This document shows, piece by piece, positions 1 to 8,829 of a stretch of DNA of 64,000 bases (its first letter is position 1; each line of letters starts with the position of its first letter). Both the position numbers and the translations under genes were made by a program. The stretch comes from Desulfurococcaceae archaeon AG1 (GTDB taxonomy: Archaea; Thermoproteota; Thermoprotei_A; Sulfolobales; AG1), in contig BEWT01000016.1 in assembly GCA_003116855.1 (NCBI GenBank), positions 176,183 to 240,182 on the forward strand. The letters are read 5' to 3'. The notes under the pieces were generated by a model. It made no database searches and was not told the origin of the DNA. It saw nothing but the letters and a program-made list of their open reading frames with translations.

Positions 1-194
1 TTGATATTGCTTTTCAAACCTATCAATGGTCTCACGAGCACGTCCCCGATCTCTGTTTCAACATAGACAGTGTCAGGGCTGATCCTTGACTGAATGAGAC
101 GTGGTTTCAAACTTAGCAGAGGCTCCGGCAATTCTATTGTGAGCAGATCCTCAACTCTATATGGGATCTTTATTGAAAGGCTCACTGAGATCAC
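1..194 (-). CDS. Hypothetical protein, last visible gene of pilus operon (partial, N-terminus only)
   Basis: Reading the minus strand from a GTG at 194, the frame stays open to the window edge (64 codons). The GTG overlaps the TGA stop of the upstream pilus platform gene as GTGA, a typical translational-coupling arrangement, so this is probably the fourth gene of the operon. The visible part has no signal sequence or hydrophobic segment and looks soluble, with several prolines and leucines (for example RVEDLLTIELPEPLLSLKP). I do not recognise the family. A second GTG three codons later could also be the start. The rest lies outside the window, so no function can be given. Confidence 0.55.
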   Translation of the reverse strand, partial: MISVSLSIKIPYRVEDLLTIELPEPLLSLKPRLIQSRISPDTVYVETEIGDVLVRPLIGLKSNI

Positions 195-1645
195 CTTAGG
201 AGAAGTATATAGAGTAGCAAGAAACACATGCCCATAATGATCGTGTTCCTCGCGGTTCCGAAGAATATCTTTGATGCTATTAGCGATGATACCGTTACTG
301 ATGACAGAAGCATGACGATCATGCCTAGGCTATGTGCGGCTGAACCCATCATCGGGACTATCTGTGCAAGCATTATTGGCTGTGCTAGGGTTGCTGTAAG
401 TGATAGCAAAGATCCCACGATCCTATTGGTATTCTTTGCCATCACATCCATGATCTCTTCCGAGAATCTGGTGATAACTACAGGCTCGACCCCACCCTTT
501 TCTCTGAAAAAGACTAGAGAGAATATGATATAGTGTAATATCCATGGTGCGTATGAGCCTACTTTTTGTGCCTCCTTATCTAGGTCGAGACCATCTAGTG
601 TTCTATATGCCTTGGCATAACTGCTTATAGAAACCAGAATATCCCTAGCCCTCCCGAAACCGGCGAGATAGTTTGCGAAAATCACTAGCCAAGGGATACC
701 CACAATGATCATAGCGATCGATAATATGATAATGATGCTCTTCATTATATTCATCTGGATGATTGATAAGGCTAGTAGGTATATTGATACATATGCCAAT
801 ACTATAAGGCCTATAGAGAGTACGCTTAGTAAGGAAACACGTAACATCTTGTCCCCACTTATTATGAGTCTGAGTGGAAGGGGTGTTTGAGGCAGTAATA
901 GAACTGCTACTGGTGTGCCTAAACTAACCATGATGCCTGTGCTTAGCGCTATATGATCGCCGAGGATCGATGAGATCCCTAGGACGAGGATCGGTATTGT
1001 TGTGAGCACCATTGTTATCACCAGACCGATCTGGGCTGCCAGGTCTATCGATCTCGATGCCCGTCGGGAAGCCTCTCTGATCATCTCTAGCCCAAGCGTG
1101 TTTAAGGTCTCTATACCTGTTCCTAAGCTTATGCTTGAGAGATATGTTATCAGAGTTTTCTTAACACCTCTAGGGATCCCTGCTAGTCTATCTAAGGCCT
1201 CCTCAAAGCCTATGTATTTGGATGCATTGATAAGCCTTCTTGAGAGACTTTTAAAATATCTAAACACCCCAGCCTCGCTGGTTGAGATAAAATGAATGGC
1301 TTCTATAAGCTCGAGCCCTGTCCTAGTTATTGCTGATGCCATGAAAACCAAATATGGTAGTTCCTCTGATAATCCTTTCGCCTTCTCCAAGGATCTCGAG
1401 ACCCTGGCTAGGATCTTGTGTAGAGATAAAACAGATCCCGAAATTGCGAGTGCTATTGATAATCCTACGCTATATGGTATGGTTCCCAACAAGAGGGTAG
1501 TGATAGTTGCAAGTGATAAGGAGAGTATCACACCTATAATGGCTGTTATCAGCTCTCTCTGTAGAGATAGATAATCCCTGTAACTCGATATCGAGATCGC
1601 CAGTAACTCTGAGTATTTCCTTACAGCTCGTGAGAGGATATCCAT
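191..1645 (-). CDS. Type IV pilus membrane platform protein (TadC/FlaJ/GspF-like)
   Basis: A 484-residue integral membrane protein lying 14 bases after the secretion ATPase gene. It has hydrophobic segments near residues 35-70, two blocks around residues 205-255 and 265-335, and a C-terminal pair around 410-480. Between them are two cytoplasmic helical regions (about 75-200 and 335-405), the alternating pattern of archaeal type II secretion F-domain proteins. In pili and archaella this protein is the polytopic base on which the ATPase works to extract pilins from the membrane. The order pilin, ATPase, platform protein matches archaeal type IV pilus operons such as ups and aap of Sulfolobales. 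The substrate pilus type (adhesion, DNA exchange or other) cannot be told from this gene. Confidence 0.85.
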   Translation of the reverse strand: MDILSRAVRKYSELLAISISSYRDYLSLQRELITAIIGVILSLSLATITTLLLGTIPYSVGLSIALAISGSVLSLHKILARVSRSLEKAKGLSEELPYLVFMASAITRTGLELIEAIHFISTSEAGVFRYFKSLSRRLINASKYIGFEEALDRLAGIPRGVKKTLITYLSSISLGTGIETLNTLGLEMIREASRRASRSIDLAAQIGLVITMVLTTIPILVLGISSILGDHIALSTGIMVSLGTPVAVLLLPQTPLPLRLIISGDKMLRVSLLSVLSIGLIVLAYVSIYLLALSIIQMNIMKSIIIILSIAMIIVGIPWLVIFANYLAGFGRARDILVSISSYAKAYRTLDGLDLDKEAQKVGSYAPWILHYIIFSLVFFREKGGVEPVVITRFSEEIMDVMAKNTNRIVGSLLSLTATLAQPIMLAQIVPMMGSAAHSLGMIVMLLSSVTVSSLIASKIFFGTARNTIIMGMCFLLLYILLLR

Positions 1646-1659
1646 GGCGGTACCGAACC

Positions 1660-3147
1660 CTAATCGGTTTTGACTAAGATGCTCCCAGAATTCCTTGTCC
1701 TGTTAGCTCTCCTCAATCTAATGCTTCTCTCCATGATCCTTGGGCTGTTTTCCTCCACAGAATAGATCGTATGTATATCTATGTCATCCTCCACAAGGAT
1801 CTCATCCACTCTCTCTACACACCTACCTACCCCCTTACCATTCACGCACCCGATACCCATGATAACTATAGTCCATATGCTGCCGATCTGGTGCTTAGAC
1901 ATGTTTATAGGAGGCGACATAAGCCTGGTTATAACCTCCTCTGAAGACCCACCGTGGAATGTTGTGAGAGCCCCCATGCCCATGTTTAGAGCTTGAGCTA
2001 GAACCTGGGCTTCCGCACCCCTGGTTTCTCCGATCACTATAAGCCTATTGGCAGAAGATCTGAGGGCTGCTTTGGCTAGGAAGAACTGGTCTATGTGGAG
2101 CGCTCCCAGCTCGTATGTTGTATATCTAACCCACGAGCTGTTCTCGGGGATCTCGATCTCAGGGGTATCTTCTATTATAACTACTTTCCAGCTGGGGGGT
2201 ACGTAGCTGTTGAGAAGAGCCCTTAGAAGTGTTGTCTTTCCACTAGACGGGGGACCAGCTATAACTATAGACCCTCTACTCAGTATTATCTGCCTTAGAT
2301 ACTCGGCAACCTCCCTCCTAATAGATCCTTTCTCAATGAGCAACTCTATGCTTATCTTCTCTTCCAACCTCTTCCTAATAGTTATCTCCGGCCTGTTACC
2401 AGCTATTGTTGGATCTACTAGATGTACCCTGTGCCCTCCATCCTCCCTTGGGAGCTGTACGTCGACTACAGGGTTTGACCTAGATATATATGTTCTAGAT
2501 CTTGTGGCTATATATTTTTGAAGCGATAACACTTCTTTCGCATTCAAAACGATGTTTGTTCTGATCATATCCACCAAAGGATCCTTCTCGACAACTATCC
2601 TATGCCTAACCCAAACAGCACCTGGGCCGCTAATGCTTATATCCTCTATATATGGGTCGTCGAGAAGAACCTGGATCCTGCCGTATTTAAGCCTCTCCTT
2701 CACTAGATATGTGGCCATATTCACATAATCCTCAGGAATTCTATATACATTCCTCAGAACCTCGGCAATGTAGTAATCATCAAGATCCCTATCCTCAGGG
2801 GCGAATCTGAAAAGGTCTCTTGATAGATTATCTATAATGTCCACAAGATCCTTAGAAGGTCTTGGAACCAGATCTGCTAGGTATAGATACTCCCCATCAG
2901 AGGATACAATCAAGATCCTGTAAGGCCCAACACTATATTCTATAACAACATCCTCCACCTCCTTAACAGCGGTGTTGCTCAGTAATGCATCATAATCGTT
3001 ATCGTTAGAATCTCCATGCAATATATACTCTTTAGGATCAAAATCCCCATAGCTAGGAAAATACATAGAATTCGTATTAATTCTGCTAAATATGGTTTTT
3101 CTAGAAAAAAGCTTATCTAGTTTCAGCAAGTGCACGAAGAACACCAC
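1660..3147 (-). CDS. Type IV pilus assembly ATPase (GspE/VirB11/FlaI-like)
   Basis: A 495-residue cytoplasmic secretion ATPase that powers pilin assembly. The C-terminal half carries the Walker A motif GPPSSGKTTLL near residue 300, an Asp/Glu-box region (IIEDTPEIEIPE), a Walker B region RLIVIGETRGAEA, and the following His-box LTTFHGGSSEEVITRL, all diagnostic of the GspE/FlaI family. The N-terminal 100 residues are variable and charged. The start is one of two adjacent GTG codons (3147 or 3144), one base after the TAG of the pilin-like gene, so translation is likely coupled. It is separate from the archaellins near 60 kb, which have no fla accessory genes beside them, so I assign it to a pilus rather than the archaellum. 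Confidence 0.9.
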   Translation of the reverse strand: MVFFVHLLKLDKLFSRKTIFSRINTNSMYFPSYGDFDPKEYILHGDSNDNDYDALLSNTAVKEVEDVVIEYSVGPYRILIVSSDGEYLYLADLVPRPSKDLVDIIDNLSRDLFRFAPEDRDLDDYYIAEVLRNVYRIPEDYVNMATYLVKERLKYGRIQVLLDDPYIEDISISGPGAVWVRHRIVVEKDPLVDMIRTNIVLNAKEVLSLQKYIATRSRTYISRSNPVVDVQLPREDGGHRVHLVDPTIAGNRPEITIRKRLEEKISIELLIEKGSIRREVAEYLRQIILSRGSIVIAGPPSSGKTTLLRALLNSYVPPSWKVVIIEDTPEIEIPENSSWVRYTTYELGALHIDQFFLAKAALRSSANRLIVIGETRGAEAQVLAQALNMGMGALTTFHGGSSEEVITRLMSPPINMSKHQIGSIWTIVIMGIGCVNGKGVGRCVERVDEILVEDDIDIHTIYSVEENSPRIMERSIRLRRANRTRNSGSILVKTD

Positions 3148-3148
3148 A

Positions 3149-3592
3149 CTAGATCCCTGTCGCTCTTATAGTCCTCACAATGTTAGAGCTCGGTATTGTA
3201 ACTGTGACTATAACCTCGTTAACCTTAGCCGCGTTGTTTATTGTTAGAGGGATCGTTATCGATGATCTGGGATTAATGCTCTGAGGAAGACTTATACCCA
3301 GCAGATTGCCTGAAGTAGTATTTACACCACTTCCGGTGGTAGTGTATACCACCGTAATGTTAGAAATGTTAACAGGCTCGTTCCCATTATTGCTCACGGT
3401 TAGTGTTACTAGGAGTGAGTCTGCGGCAACACTTCTAGAGACATAGGTAGCTGTCACGGGATCTAGCTCCGGCATTCTCCCCATCTGCCCTACCAGCCAT
3501 GATTGTAATATGAACATAACTGGTATGGCTATGGCGACTGCTATCATTATAACTACCAGCTCGCTTAAACCTTTCGATATTCTTTTCCTCAA
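3149..3592 (-). CDS. Archaeal type IV pilin-like protein with class III signal peptide
   Basis: A 147-residue protein from a TTG at 3592. The short basic leader RKRISKG is followed by LSELVVIMIAVAIAIPVMFI, the pattern cleaved by archaeal prepilin peptidase (PibD) after the glycine, leaving an N-terminal hydrophobic helix that both anchors and polymerises the pilin. The remaining part is rich in Thr, Asn and Ser with several N-x-S/T sites (VNISNITV, NTTSG), as expected of a glycosylated surface pilin. The same frame is open to 3700, but the TATA box at 3619-3626 sits about 26 bases before position 3596, so the TTG at 3592 is the better start. It is the first gene of the pilus operon. Confidence 0.75.
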   Translation of the reverse strand: MRKRISKGLSELVVIMIAVAIAIPVMFILQSWLVGQMGRMPELDPVTATYVSRSVAADSLLVTLTVSNNGNEPVNISNITVVYTTTGSGVNTTSGNLLGISLPQSINPRSSITIPLTINNAAKVNEVIVTVTIPSSNIVRTIRATGI

Positions 3593-3618
3593 CCTGTCTC
3601 CCCCGAGATCATGTGGTG

Positions 3619-3626
3619 TATATAAA
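3619..3626 (-). promoter_or_regulatory. TATA box of the pilus operon
   Basis: On the minus strand the sequence reads CTTTTATATACA. Its centre is about 26 bases upstream of position 3596, just ahead of the TTG at 3592, implying a nearly leaderless transcript. Confidence 0.5.
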
Positions 3627-3700
3627 AGCCCACAGGGTTGGGCGAAAATATTCAGAACCATGGATCTAGAGCCGCCCACTTGAAGAGAGAGTTTCCTCAA

Positions 3701-4110
3701 CTGCTCAGTGTGAAAAAGAGGTAGTGAGTGGTGCTAAGAAGGTCGATACCAGGTTAGATCTGCCTGGGTATATGTCTATCTACTCTGCCTATTTAGTCGT
3801 ATGTTATACATGCTATGAAACAATAGATGTGAGATAGAGGCTATCTGTTTGATAGCTCTTGCTAACCCGGTTTCAATGATCTCTGGTAATGGGCTCTCAA
3901 GCGAGTAATAAGGGTATTGTTATAATATATCTATCCTTGCTGGGTTGTCTTGTTTAGGTATTTTCGAGATCTATTTATATTAGAGGCTTTGTCCGGCTTA
4001 TTGAATGCTTTGCCTGGGGGTTATGAGAGTCATAATACATAACCGGTTCCTGCTCTGATAGGGTTTGTTAATGCTGGTTTACCTTTCGATTTTATTGCTT
4101 TTACGCTATG
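3701..4110. other. Intergenic region between divergent genes, no gene seen
   Basis: This stretch separates the pilus operon from a divergent membrane glycosyltransferase gene. I found no tRNA, no guide-RNA boxes and no convincing ORF. It is AT-rich with several TATA-like tracts (for example at 3920 and 3970) whose use cannot be judged. Confidence 0.4.
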
Positions 4111-4118
4111 TTTTATAT
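4111..4118 (+). promoter_or_regulatory. TATA box of the glycosyltransferase gene
   Basis: TTTTATAT is centred about 26 bases before position 4140, so the transcript would begin at or next to the GTG at 4138 or the ATG at 4144, i.e. leaderless. Confidence 0.5.
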
Positions 4119-4137
4119 CTTGTAAGGATTATTCTCT

Positions 4138-5304
4138 GTGACCATGCTGCGTGGATGTATCTTGCGCAGAGTTCGCAGTGAACAATACCAATATGTGATG
4201 ATAGCGATAATAGTTATACTCATTGGTATTGTGATCCACGATCCCTTATTCCTTGGAGAATATACTGATTACCTGGCGCTGTATTACAGATCCCCTAACA
4301 GCGTCTTATCGGGCTACCCCTATGTTGACTATGAGTTTGAATACACGCCAATAATAGCTGTTCTCTGGCTGGTTGCATCTAAGATCGCTCTTTATCTCTC
4401 AACACACGGGTATGATCCTTTCTTATCCATGCTGAGAAGCCTTTTTGCTATAAATATTTTTTTCTATATAACATATGTCTATATCATATATAGGATCTCA
4501 AGAGAGAGGGGGATACCAAGGATTCTTTCTATGCTCTCTATAGCATCGCCCTCTATTGTTTATTACTTATTTTATAACTGGGATATAATCGCGACCTTTC
4601 TAATGATCTTGGGTGTTTTTCTCTACATCAAAAACAGGGTTTATGGATCATCTATTGCGCTGGGTTTGGGAGCGTCTGTTAAGGTTATACCCATATATGC
4701 GTTGTTCTCTATATTCATTACGATCCTAGCCCGCAGGATCGGGAGAGCAATGCTCTTCGCTCTTCTCGGCTTATCAGTGGCAGCACTCCCTTTCTTAGCA
4801 TTGCTACTTATATATCCCTCTGGTTTCTTTTACTTCTTTAGCTATCACTCAAGGTGGTATTGTGAAAACTGCTTCTATAATCTCTTGACAGATGATATAT
4901 ATGATCAGAGTCTCAGAACTCTCTCTGTTATTCTCACTCTCTCTATGCCATTTATATATACAATTGTGTCTCATAACAGGTATATCAAAGAACCTGGAGC
5001 AATGTCTATGCGCGCACCACTAATGTCGGTTGCACTCTCTATAAGTTTCTCATATATCTACTCACCACAGATGAATATATTTCTGGCACCTCTTTATTTA
5101 TTGCTTAACAATAGGTTGAGATATCTGTTGCTTATCCAGGATATACTTAATGTTATGATAATGGTTCTCTGGTTCCATGAAGGAGTTATAGCAAGTATGA
5201 TTGGTATTGAGAGCAGGGGACCATGGTTCAGGGAAAGCCCTATACAGTGGATAGCCTTTGTAAGAATAGCATTGATATGGGTATTAGCTGTAGTTGCTAG
5301 ATAA
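4138..5304 (+). CDS. Polytopic membrane glycosyltransferase (GT87/DUF2029-like)
   Basis: A 388-residue protein with roughly nine to eleven hydrophobic segments. The first external loop has an acidic and aromatic stretch, GYPYVDYEFEYTP, then a conserved-looking FYNWDIIATF, GASVKVIPIYALF and IYSPQMNIFLAPLYLL. This layout matches GT-C type glycosyltransferases of the GT87/DUF2029 group, which move sugars from polyprenyl-phosphate donors on the outer face of the membrane. A likely role is lipid- or protein-linked glycan synthesis, consistent with the many N-x-S/T sites in the surface proteins of this window, but the acceptor is unknown. The GTG at 4138 or the ATG at 4144 is the start. The gene is monocistronic. 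Confidence 0.65.
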   Translation: MTMLRGCILRRVRSEQYQYVMIAIIVILIGIVIHDPLFLGEYTDYLALYYRSPNSVLSGYPYVDYEFEYTPIIAVLWLVASKIALYLSTHGYDPFLSMLRSLFAINIFFYITYVYIIYRISRERGIPRILSMLSIASPSIVYYLFYNWDIIATFLMILGVFLYIKNRVYGSSIALGLGASVKVIPIYALFSIFITILARRIGRAMLFALLGLSVAALPFLALLLIYPSGFFYFFSYHSRWYCENCFYNLLTDDIYDQSLRTLSVILTLSMPFIYTIVSHNRYIKEPGAMSMRAPLMSVALSISFSYIYSPQMNIFLAPLYLLLNNRLRYLLLIQDILNVMIMVLWFHEGVIASMIGIESRGPWFRESPIQWIAFVRIALIWVLAVVAR

Positions 5305-5606
5305 ACCAGGCTTCTAGTTTTCTCCACAGCTACACACTTAACTTAATAGGTTATAGCGTCCATGCAACCCCTAAGCAGTCTACTCCGGCGTAAGACGCTC
5401 CATTCTATAGTATAGGTAGATAAAATTGTGAAACACTTCTATGTGTAGTAGAAAGATATTGTGTGAGGCTCCTAGCTACTTGCTCTAAGACGTGAAAACA
5501 AGCATGAAGTCTTTTCGTATTGAAGACTTTCTAACGACACATAAAAAGAGGATCTAGCGTTGTGAGCCTGCATTGGTGGAATGAAGTTATCATAGTGGTA
5601 TATGCT
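5305..5606. other. Intergenic region between convergent genes
   Basis: Contains one short inverted repeat, AAGTCTT at 5507-5513 and AAGACTT at 5523-5529 with a 9-base spacer. It lies between the 3' ends of two convergent genes and could be a transcript-end hairpin. No guide-RNA boxes or ORF were found. Confidence 0.3.
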
Positions 5607-6356
5607 CTAATGGTTAGCGTTACCATGGCCCGGCGATATGCTATCCGATCCATGAGGCTCTGAACTAGTATCTCTTTCTTTGCTCTTAAACGAACCCTTG
5701 TTATAAGGTGATCTCAGGATCCTTACTATCTCCTGTGCCTTCCACTCAGAGATCCCTTCAACCCTGCTGAGTTCCAGGGCGCTTGCGTTGAAGACAGAGA
5801 GTACGCTTCCAAATCTCTCTAGCAACTTTCTAGCCAGCTTCGGCCCTATATAGGGTAAACTCTGGACTATGTATACTTGCCACTCATCCACGGATCCTAG
5901 CTTCGGCTTCTTATGGATCAATGGGCGTCCACCCCCAATTCCAGGGCTTTGGGATTTCTTGGCTAGGGAGTGGATTAGGTAGGCTGTATCTGCGATATCC
6001 TGTGTATAGACAATACTCACACCATCCTCAAGGATCATTCTAGCTATTGTTCCATAAAAAGAACTCCATTTATCTGTGGTCATTTTCACCTCGCCTGGCG
6101 ATCCTTGGACAAGCAATACTACCTTATCATAGACATCAAGGAGTCTTCCAACCTGGTCAAATATTCTTCCATCAAAAATACTCCTTATAAAATCCGGTAC
6201 TCTTTTCCTCTCGATCGCGATGCTCTCACCAACTATATAGTCGCCCACATCGAGGATCTTGTATACTATATGATCACCTAACCTAGCCAGTAGCTGCGGT
6301 ATCCCTGAGGATCTCTCACGCTCATCAACGATGATTTTTGTCAAGAGGCTCATCAT
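5607..6356 (-). CDS. xpf: XPF/ERCC4-family structure-specific endonuclease (short crenarchaeal type)
   Basis: A nuclease of about 249 residues that cuts branched DNA such as 3' flaps. The N-terminal ERCC4 nuclease domain shows IVDERERS, VGDYIV and the catalytic IERKRVPDFIRSI motif; the C-terminal half has two helix-hairpin-helix units (SLPYIGPKLARKLLERFG and VEGISEWKAQEIV). It lacks the helicase domain of euryarchaeal Hef, as is usual in Crenarchaeota. The start is taken at the ATG at 6356 because the TATA box TATATTTAA at 6378-6386 is centred exactly 26 bases away. The crenarchaeal enzyme normally ends in a PCNA-binding motif; here the tail is hydrophilic (SSEPHGSDSISPGHGNANH) without a Q-x-x-L-x-x-F-F motif. 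Confidence 0.9.
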   Translation of the reverse strand: MMSLLTKIIVDERERSSGIPQLLARLGDHIVYKILDVGDYIVGESIAIERKRVPDFIRSIFDGRIFDQVGRLLDVYDKVVLLVQGSPGEVKMTTDKWSSFYGTIARMILEDGVSIVYTQDIADTAYLIHSLAKKSQSPGIGGGRPLIHKKPKLGSVDEWQVYIVQSLPYIGPKLARKLLERFGSVLSVFNASALELSRVEGISEWKAQEIVRILRSPYNKGSFKSKERDTSSEPHGSDSISPGHGNANH

Positions 6357-6676
6357 TATTGAGATATTGTGGAGAGGTATATTTAACATTACGCTTTATT
6401 TGCCTAGGAACGCAAGTGTAGTTGAAGGGGTTGCTTCTCTTCAGGGATTTCACAGCGATTATACCTTTACTTGCTCTATCTATATGTCTCCGGATATTTA
6501 TTGTATCGTTTTTCTATAGCTAGAACTTCTATCTAGTTTGCAGAGATCTTTATTCCCATGGGTTTATGGATCGTTGTCAGAGCTCAGCAGTGTGGATCTT
6601 TCATCTAATATGGACTCGGCTTAAGTTGTTTTACAAGATCTATGGTCGTGATTCTTAATAGCGGATCCTCTCTTGT
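6357..6676. other. Intergenic region with the xpf promoter
   Basis: Holds the xpf TATA box (6378-6386, minus strand). The remaining part, upstream of xpf and downstream of the KaiC-like gene, shows no gene or RNA signature that I can support. Confidence 0.35.
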
Positions 6677-7402
6677 TTATATAGATGTCACATGTTCTAT
6701 ATCAAGGTCAGCTGGGTTTAGTATCACCAACCCCCTATCCGTTATATCTATTTCATATATTCTCTTATCATGTCTGGTGTTCCTCATTTTCTCTATCATT
6801 AGGTATCTCTTTAACACTCCTCCAGAGATCTTTCTCCTAAACCTGATAACACCATCGGCTATATGCTCTACACCCCATCCAAAAGCAAACATCGTTGTTA
6901 CAGCGTATTGTGATACTAGGTATGCTGTGAAGCCCCATTTACCCAGGACTCTTTTGACCAGATAGCTGTATTTCCTAGCCATTGCTGGTTTTTCGAGCCA
7001 GAAGGCTGAGATAGAGTCTATGACTAGCCTCGACCTTCCATATCCAAGTGCTTTCTTAGCCTCGATCACCTTACTTATTAGCAACTCTATATCCATATCC
7101 TGGATAGACCACGGATCCTCTTGGCCCTTTAGAGCATCAATTATTATTAACCTCTTCCCAATAAAGGGTTCCCAGTTCCAGCCGAATCTTCCCACCTGAT
7201 CTAGAAGGGATTCTCGATCCTCCTCTGTCGTTACATAGATACACTTATCACCATCAACTATGCCTTGGTGGATGAAGTGGAGGCTAAGCACAGTCTTACC
7301 AGTACCAGGTTCCCCAACTATGGCTATGAAGAACCCTTCGGGCACTCCTCCCTCAAGCATTGCGTCCAGGCTATGCACTCCTGTAGATATTCGTGTAACC
7401 AT
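6677..7402 (-). CDS. KaiC/RadA-like RecA-fold ATPase
   Basis: A 241-residue single-domain KaiC-type ATPase. It opens with TRISTGVHSLDAMLEGGVPEG, typical of the family, followed by the Walker A motif GEPGTGKT near residue 31, a Walker B region SRLVIDSIS near residue 125, and a C-terminal beta-strand region ending in a hydrophobic ILNP. Archaea carry several such RadA paralogues (aRadC/KaiC group) with proposed roles in recombination control or signalling. No second KaiC domain or DNA-binding N-terminal domain is present, so it is not the RadA recombinase itself. An AGGGA ribosome-binding site lies just before the ATG. Confidence 0.8.
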   Translation of the reverse strand: MVTRISTGVHSLDAMLEGGVPEGFFIAIVGEPGTGKTVLSLHFIHQGIVDGDKCIYVTTEEDRESLLDQVGRFGWNWEPFIGKRLIIIDALKGQEDPWSIQDMDIELLISKVIEAKKALGYGRSRLVIDSISAFWLEKPAMARKYSYLVKRVLGKWGFTAYLVSQYAVTTMFAFGWGVEHIADGVIRFRRKISGGVLKRYLMIEKMRNTRHDKRIYEIDITDRGLVILNPADLDIEHVTSI

Positions 7403-7448
7403 CTTCCCTCATGATAATATAGCGCATAGTGTTAATTAGAGTAGCATG

Positions 7449-8375
7449 TTAGGTTTTTAAATAGAGTTTCATGATCCTTTTGAAAACTTCCTCCCCTGTG
7501 TCGCCAGCCTCTCTCAGCATTCCGTATAACATATAGCCTGGTACTGTGGCTAGGTAATCTCTATACTGGTTATTTGGAAACTTCATCACAATTGCCACAA
7601 GCTTCTCCAACATGCCGGCGATTTTAGAAGAAACCTTCGAGACTATCTCCTCAACATTCCCTCCCCCAGCCCATTCTATGAACATCTCAAGACCCCTCGA
7701 TCCTCCCTCTATTTTGTTTGTTATAACATCAACAAGATCATCTGCTACCTGGTATAGCACCCCTAGGTTTTCTCCGAAAGTAGCTGCTAGATCCTCGTAA
7801 GGCTTGCCAGCTCTGGCAGCCTTAGCACCGAGAAAAGTAGCTGCTCTAAACACAGCGCCCGTCTTAAGCCTTGCCAGAGTCTCATAGCTAGCAATTCCAG
7901 GGCCAGGGCCGAACACGTCGATAACCTCACCGCTTGTTGCATGTAGCCATGCTTCTATCACCTTTACCAATGCTTCAAAGCCGTATCTCTCTATCATTAA
8001 CTGTGCCTTTGGTATGAGCATGTTTGCTATTAATACGGTTTTAGAAACACCGTATTTGATCCATGATGATAGAGAGCCCCTCCTAATATAGTCGAGATCA
8101 ATTATATCGTCCAGGGCGAGGGATGCTGCATGAACAAGCTCTACAGCGACAGCAGCGTCTATGGCATCTTCAACCCTCCCTCCTAAGCTCTCGCATACAA
8201 GTATGGTTAAAACGCCCCTGAATCTCTTCCCCCCTCTTGACATGTAGTTAACGATCTCGAGAACCTCTCCCTCATAGTTCTTAACAACACTCTCCAAAGC
8301 GCTCTCTATCATTGATTTTCTGCTCTCGACATATTGCCTCAGAACTTCTAGATCGATGCCGAGAGATAGATCCAT
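7449..8375 (-). CDS. Polyprenyl (geranylgeranyl) diphosphate synthase
   Basis: A 308-residue all-helical prenyltransferase that condenses isopentenyl diphosphate with allylic diphosphates, supplying C20/C25 chains for archaeal ether lipids. Both aspartate-rich motifs are visible: DDIID in LALDDIIDLDYIRRG near residue 93 and DDLVD in LYQVADDLVDVI near residue 211. The N-terminal GGKRFRGVL motif is also present. Length and motifs match the short-chain trans-prenyltransferases of archaea. The exact product length (C15, C20 or C25) depends on residues near the first motif and cannot be settled here. The gene is adjacent to and divergent from the SRP RNA. Confidence 0.88.
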   Translation of the reverse strand: MDLSLGIDLEVLRQYVESRKSMIESALESVVKNYEGEVLEIVNYMSRGGKRFRGVLTILVCESLGGRVEDAIDAAVAVELVHAASLALDDIIDLDYIRRGSLSSWIKYGVSKTVLIANMLIPKAQLMIERYGFEALVKVIEAWLHATSGEVIDVFGPGPGIASYETLARLKTGAVFRAATFLGAKAARAGKPYEDLAATFGENLGVLYQVADDLVDVITNKIEGGSRGLEMFIEWAGGGNVEEIVSKVSSKIAGMLEKLVAIVMKFPNNQYRDYLATVPGYMLYGMLREAGDTGEEVFKRIMKLYLKT

Positions 8376-8427
8376 GACACTTCTCTCATGTACCGAATCG
8401 CATATAGGGTAATAAGTAGCCTAATGG

Positions 8428-8434
8428 TTTTTAA
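8428..8434 (+). promoter_or_regulatory. TATA-like box of the SRP RNA gene
   Basis: TTTTTAA is centred at 8431, 26 bases before the inferred 5' end of the SRP RNA at 8457. Confidence 0.45.
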
Positions 8435-8456
8435 CCCTTGATAAACAGTACTAATC

Positions 8457-8763
8457 GGCGGGTAGGGCCGGGGGGTTCGCCCACCCCCATACCCGAGGTG
8501 GGCGTAACGCGGGGGCCAGTAACCGCTCCAGGCCATATATGGGGCTGCGGGATCCTCACTCCAGCAATGAAACCCGCCCCGTGGGGCTTGTGGTGGTGGG
8601 GGCCCTCTCGGAGGAGAGGGTCTAACCACCTTTACGAGGGGAAAGCGGCCAGGCCCGGAAGGGAGCAACCTAACCCTCGGCACAAGCGTTCACGGGTCAC
8701 CGGGGGGAGCGGGGAGGGAGGGTTGATCCCGCAGCTCTATATATGGTTTGGAGCGGGGCCGCC
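8457..8763 (+). ncRNA. ffs: Signal recognition particle 7S RNA
   Basis: A GC-rich island in otherwise AT-rich DNA. The S-domain helix 8 core GGCCAGGCCCGGAAGGGAGC occurs at 8648-8667, and the 5' Alu-type domain has a CGCCCACC...GGTGGGCG hairpin (8478-8504 region). A long helix 5 forms between GCTCCAGGCCATATATGGGG at about 8525 and the nearly complementary stretch 8724-8754. The ends GGCGG (8457) and CCGCC (8763) pair as helix 1, which fixes the length at about 307 bases, normal for archaea. The RNA scaffolds SRP19 and SRP54 for co-translational targeting to the membrane. Confidence 0.93.
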
Positions 8764-8829
8764 TGGACATCGATATAGACCTAATTATTAATATTCTCGA
8801 AGTGTTATCCTAGTGGTGGCTATACAGAT

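Noticed and set aside
8348-8791. Two proline- or glycine-rich ORFs on opposite strands within the GC-rich island
   Set aside because: They lie on the SRP RNA, whose helices and helix 8 motif explain the GC content; the translations are low-complexity.
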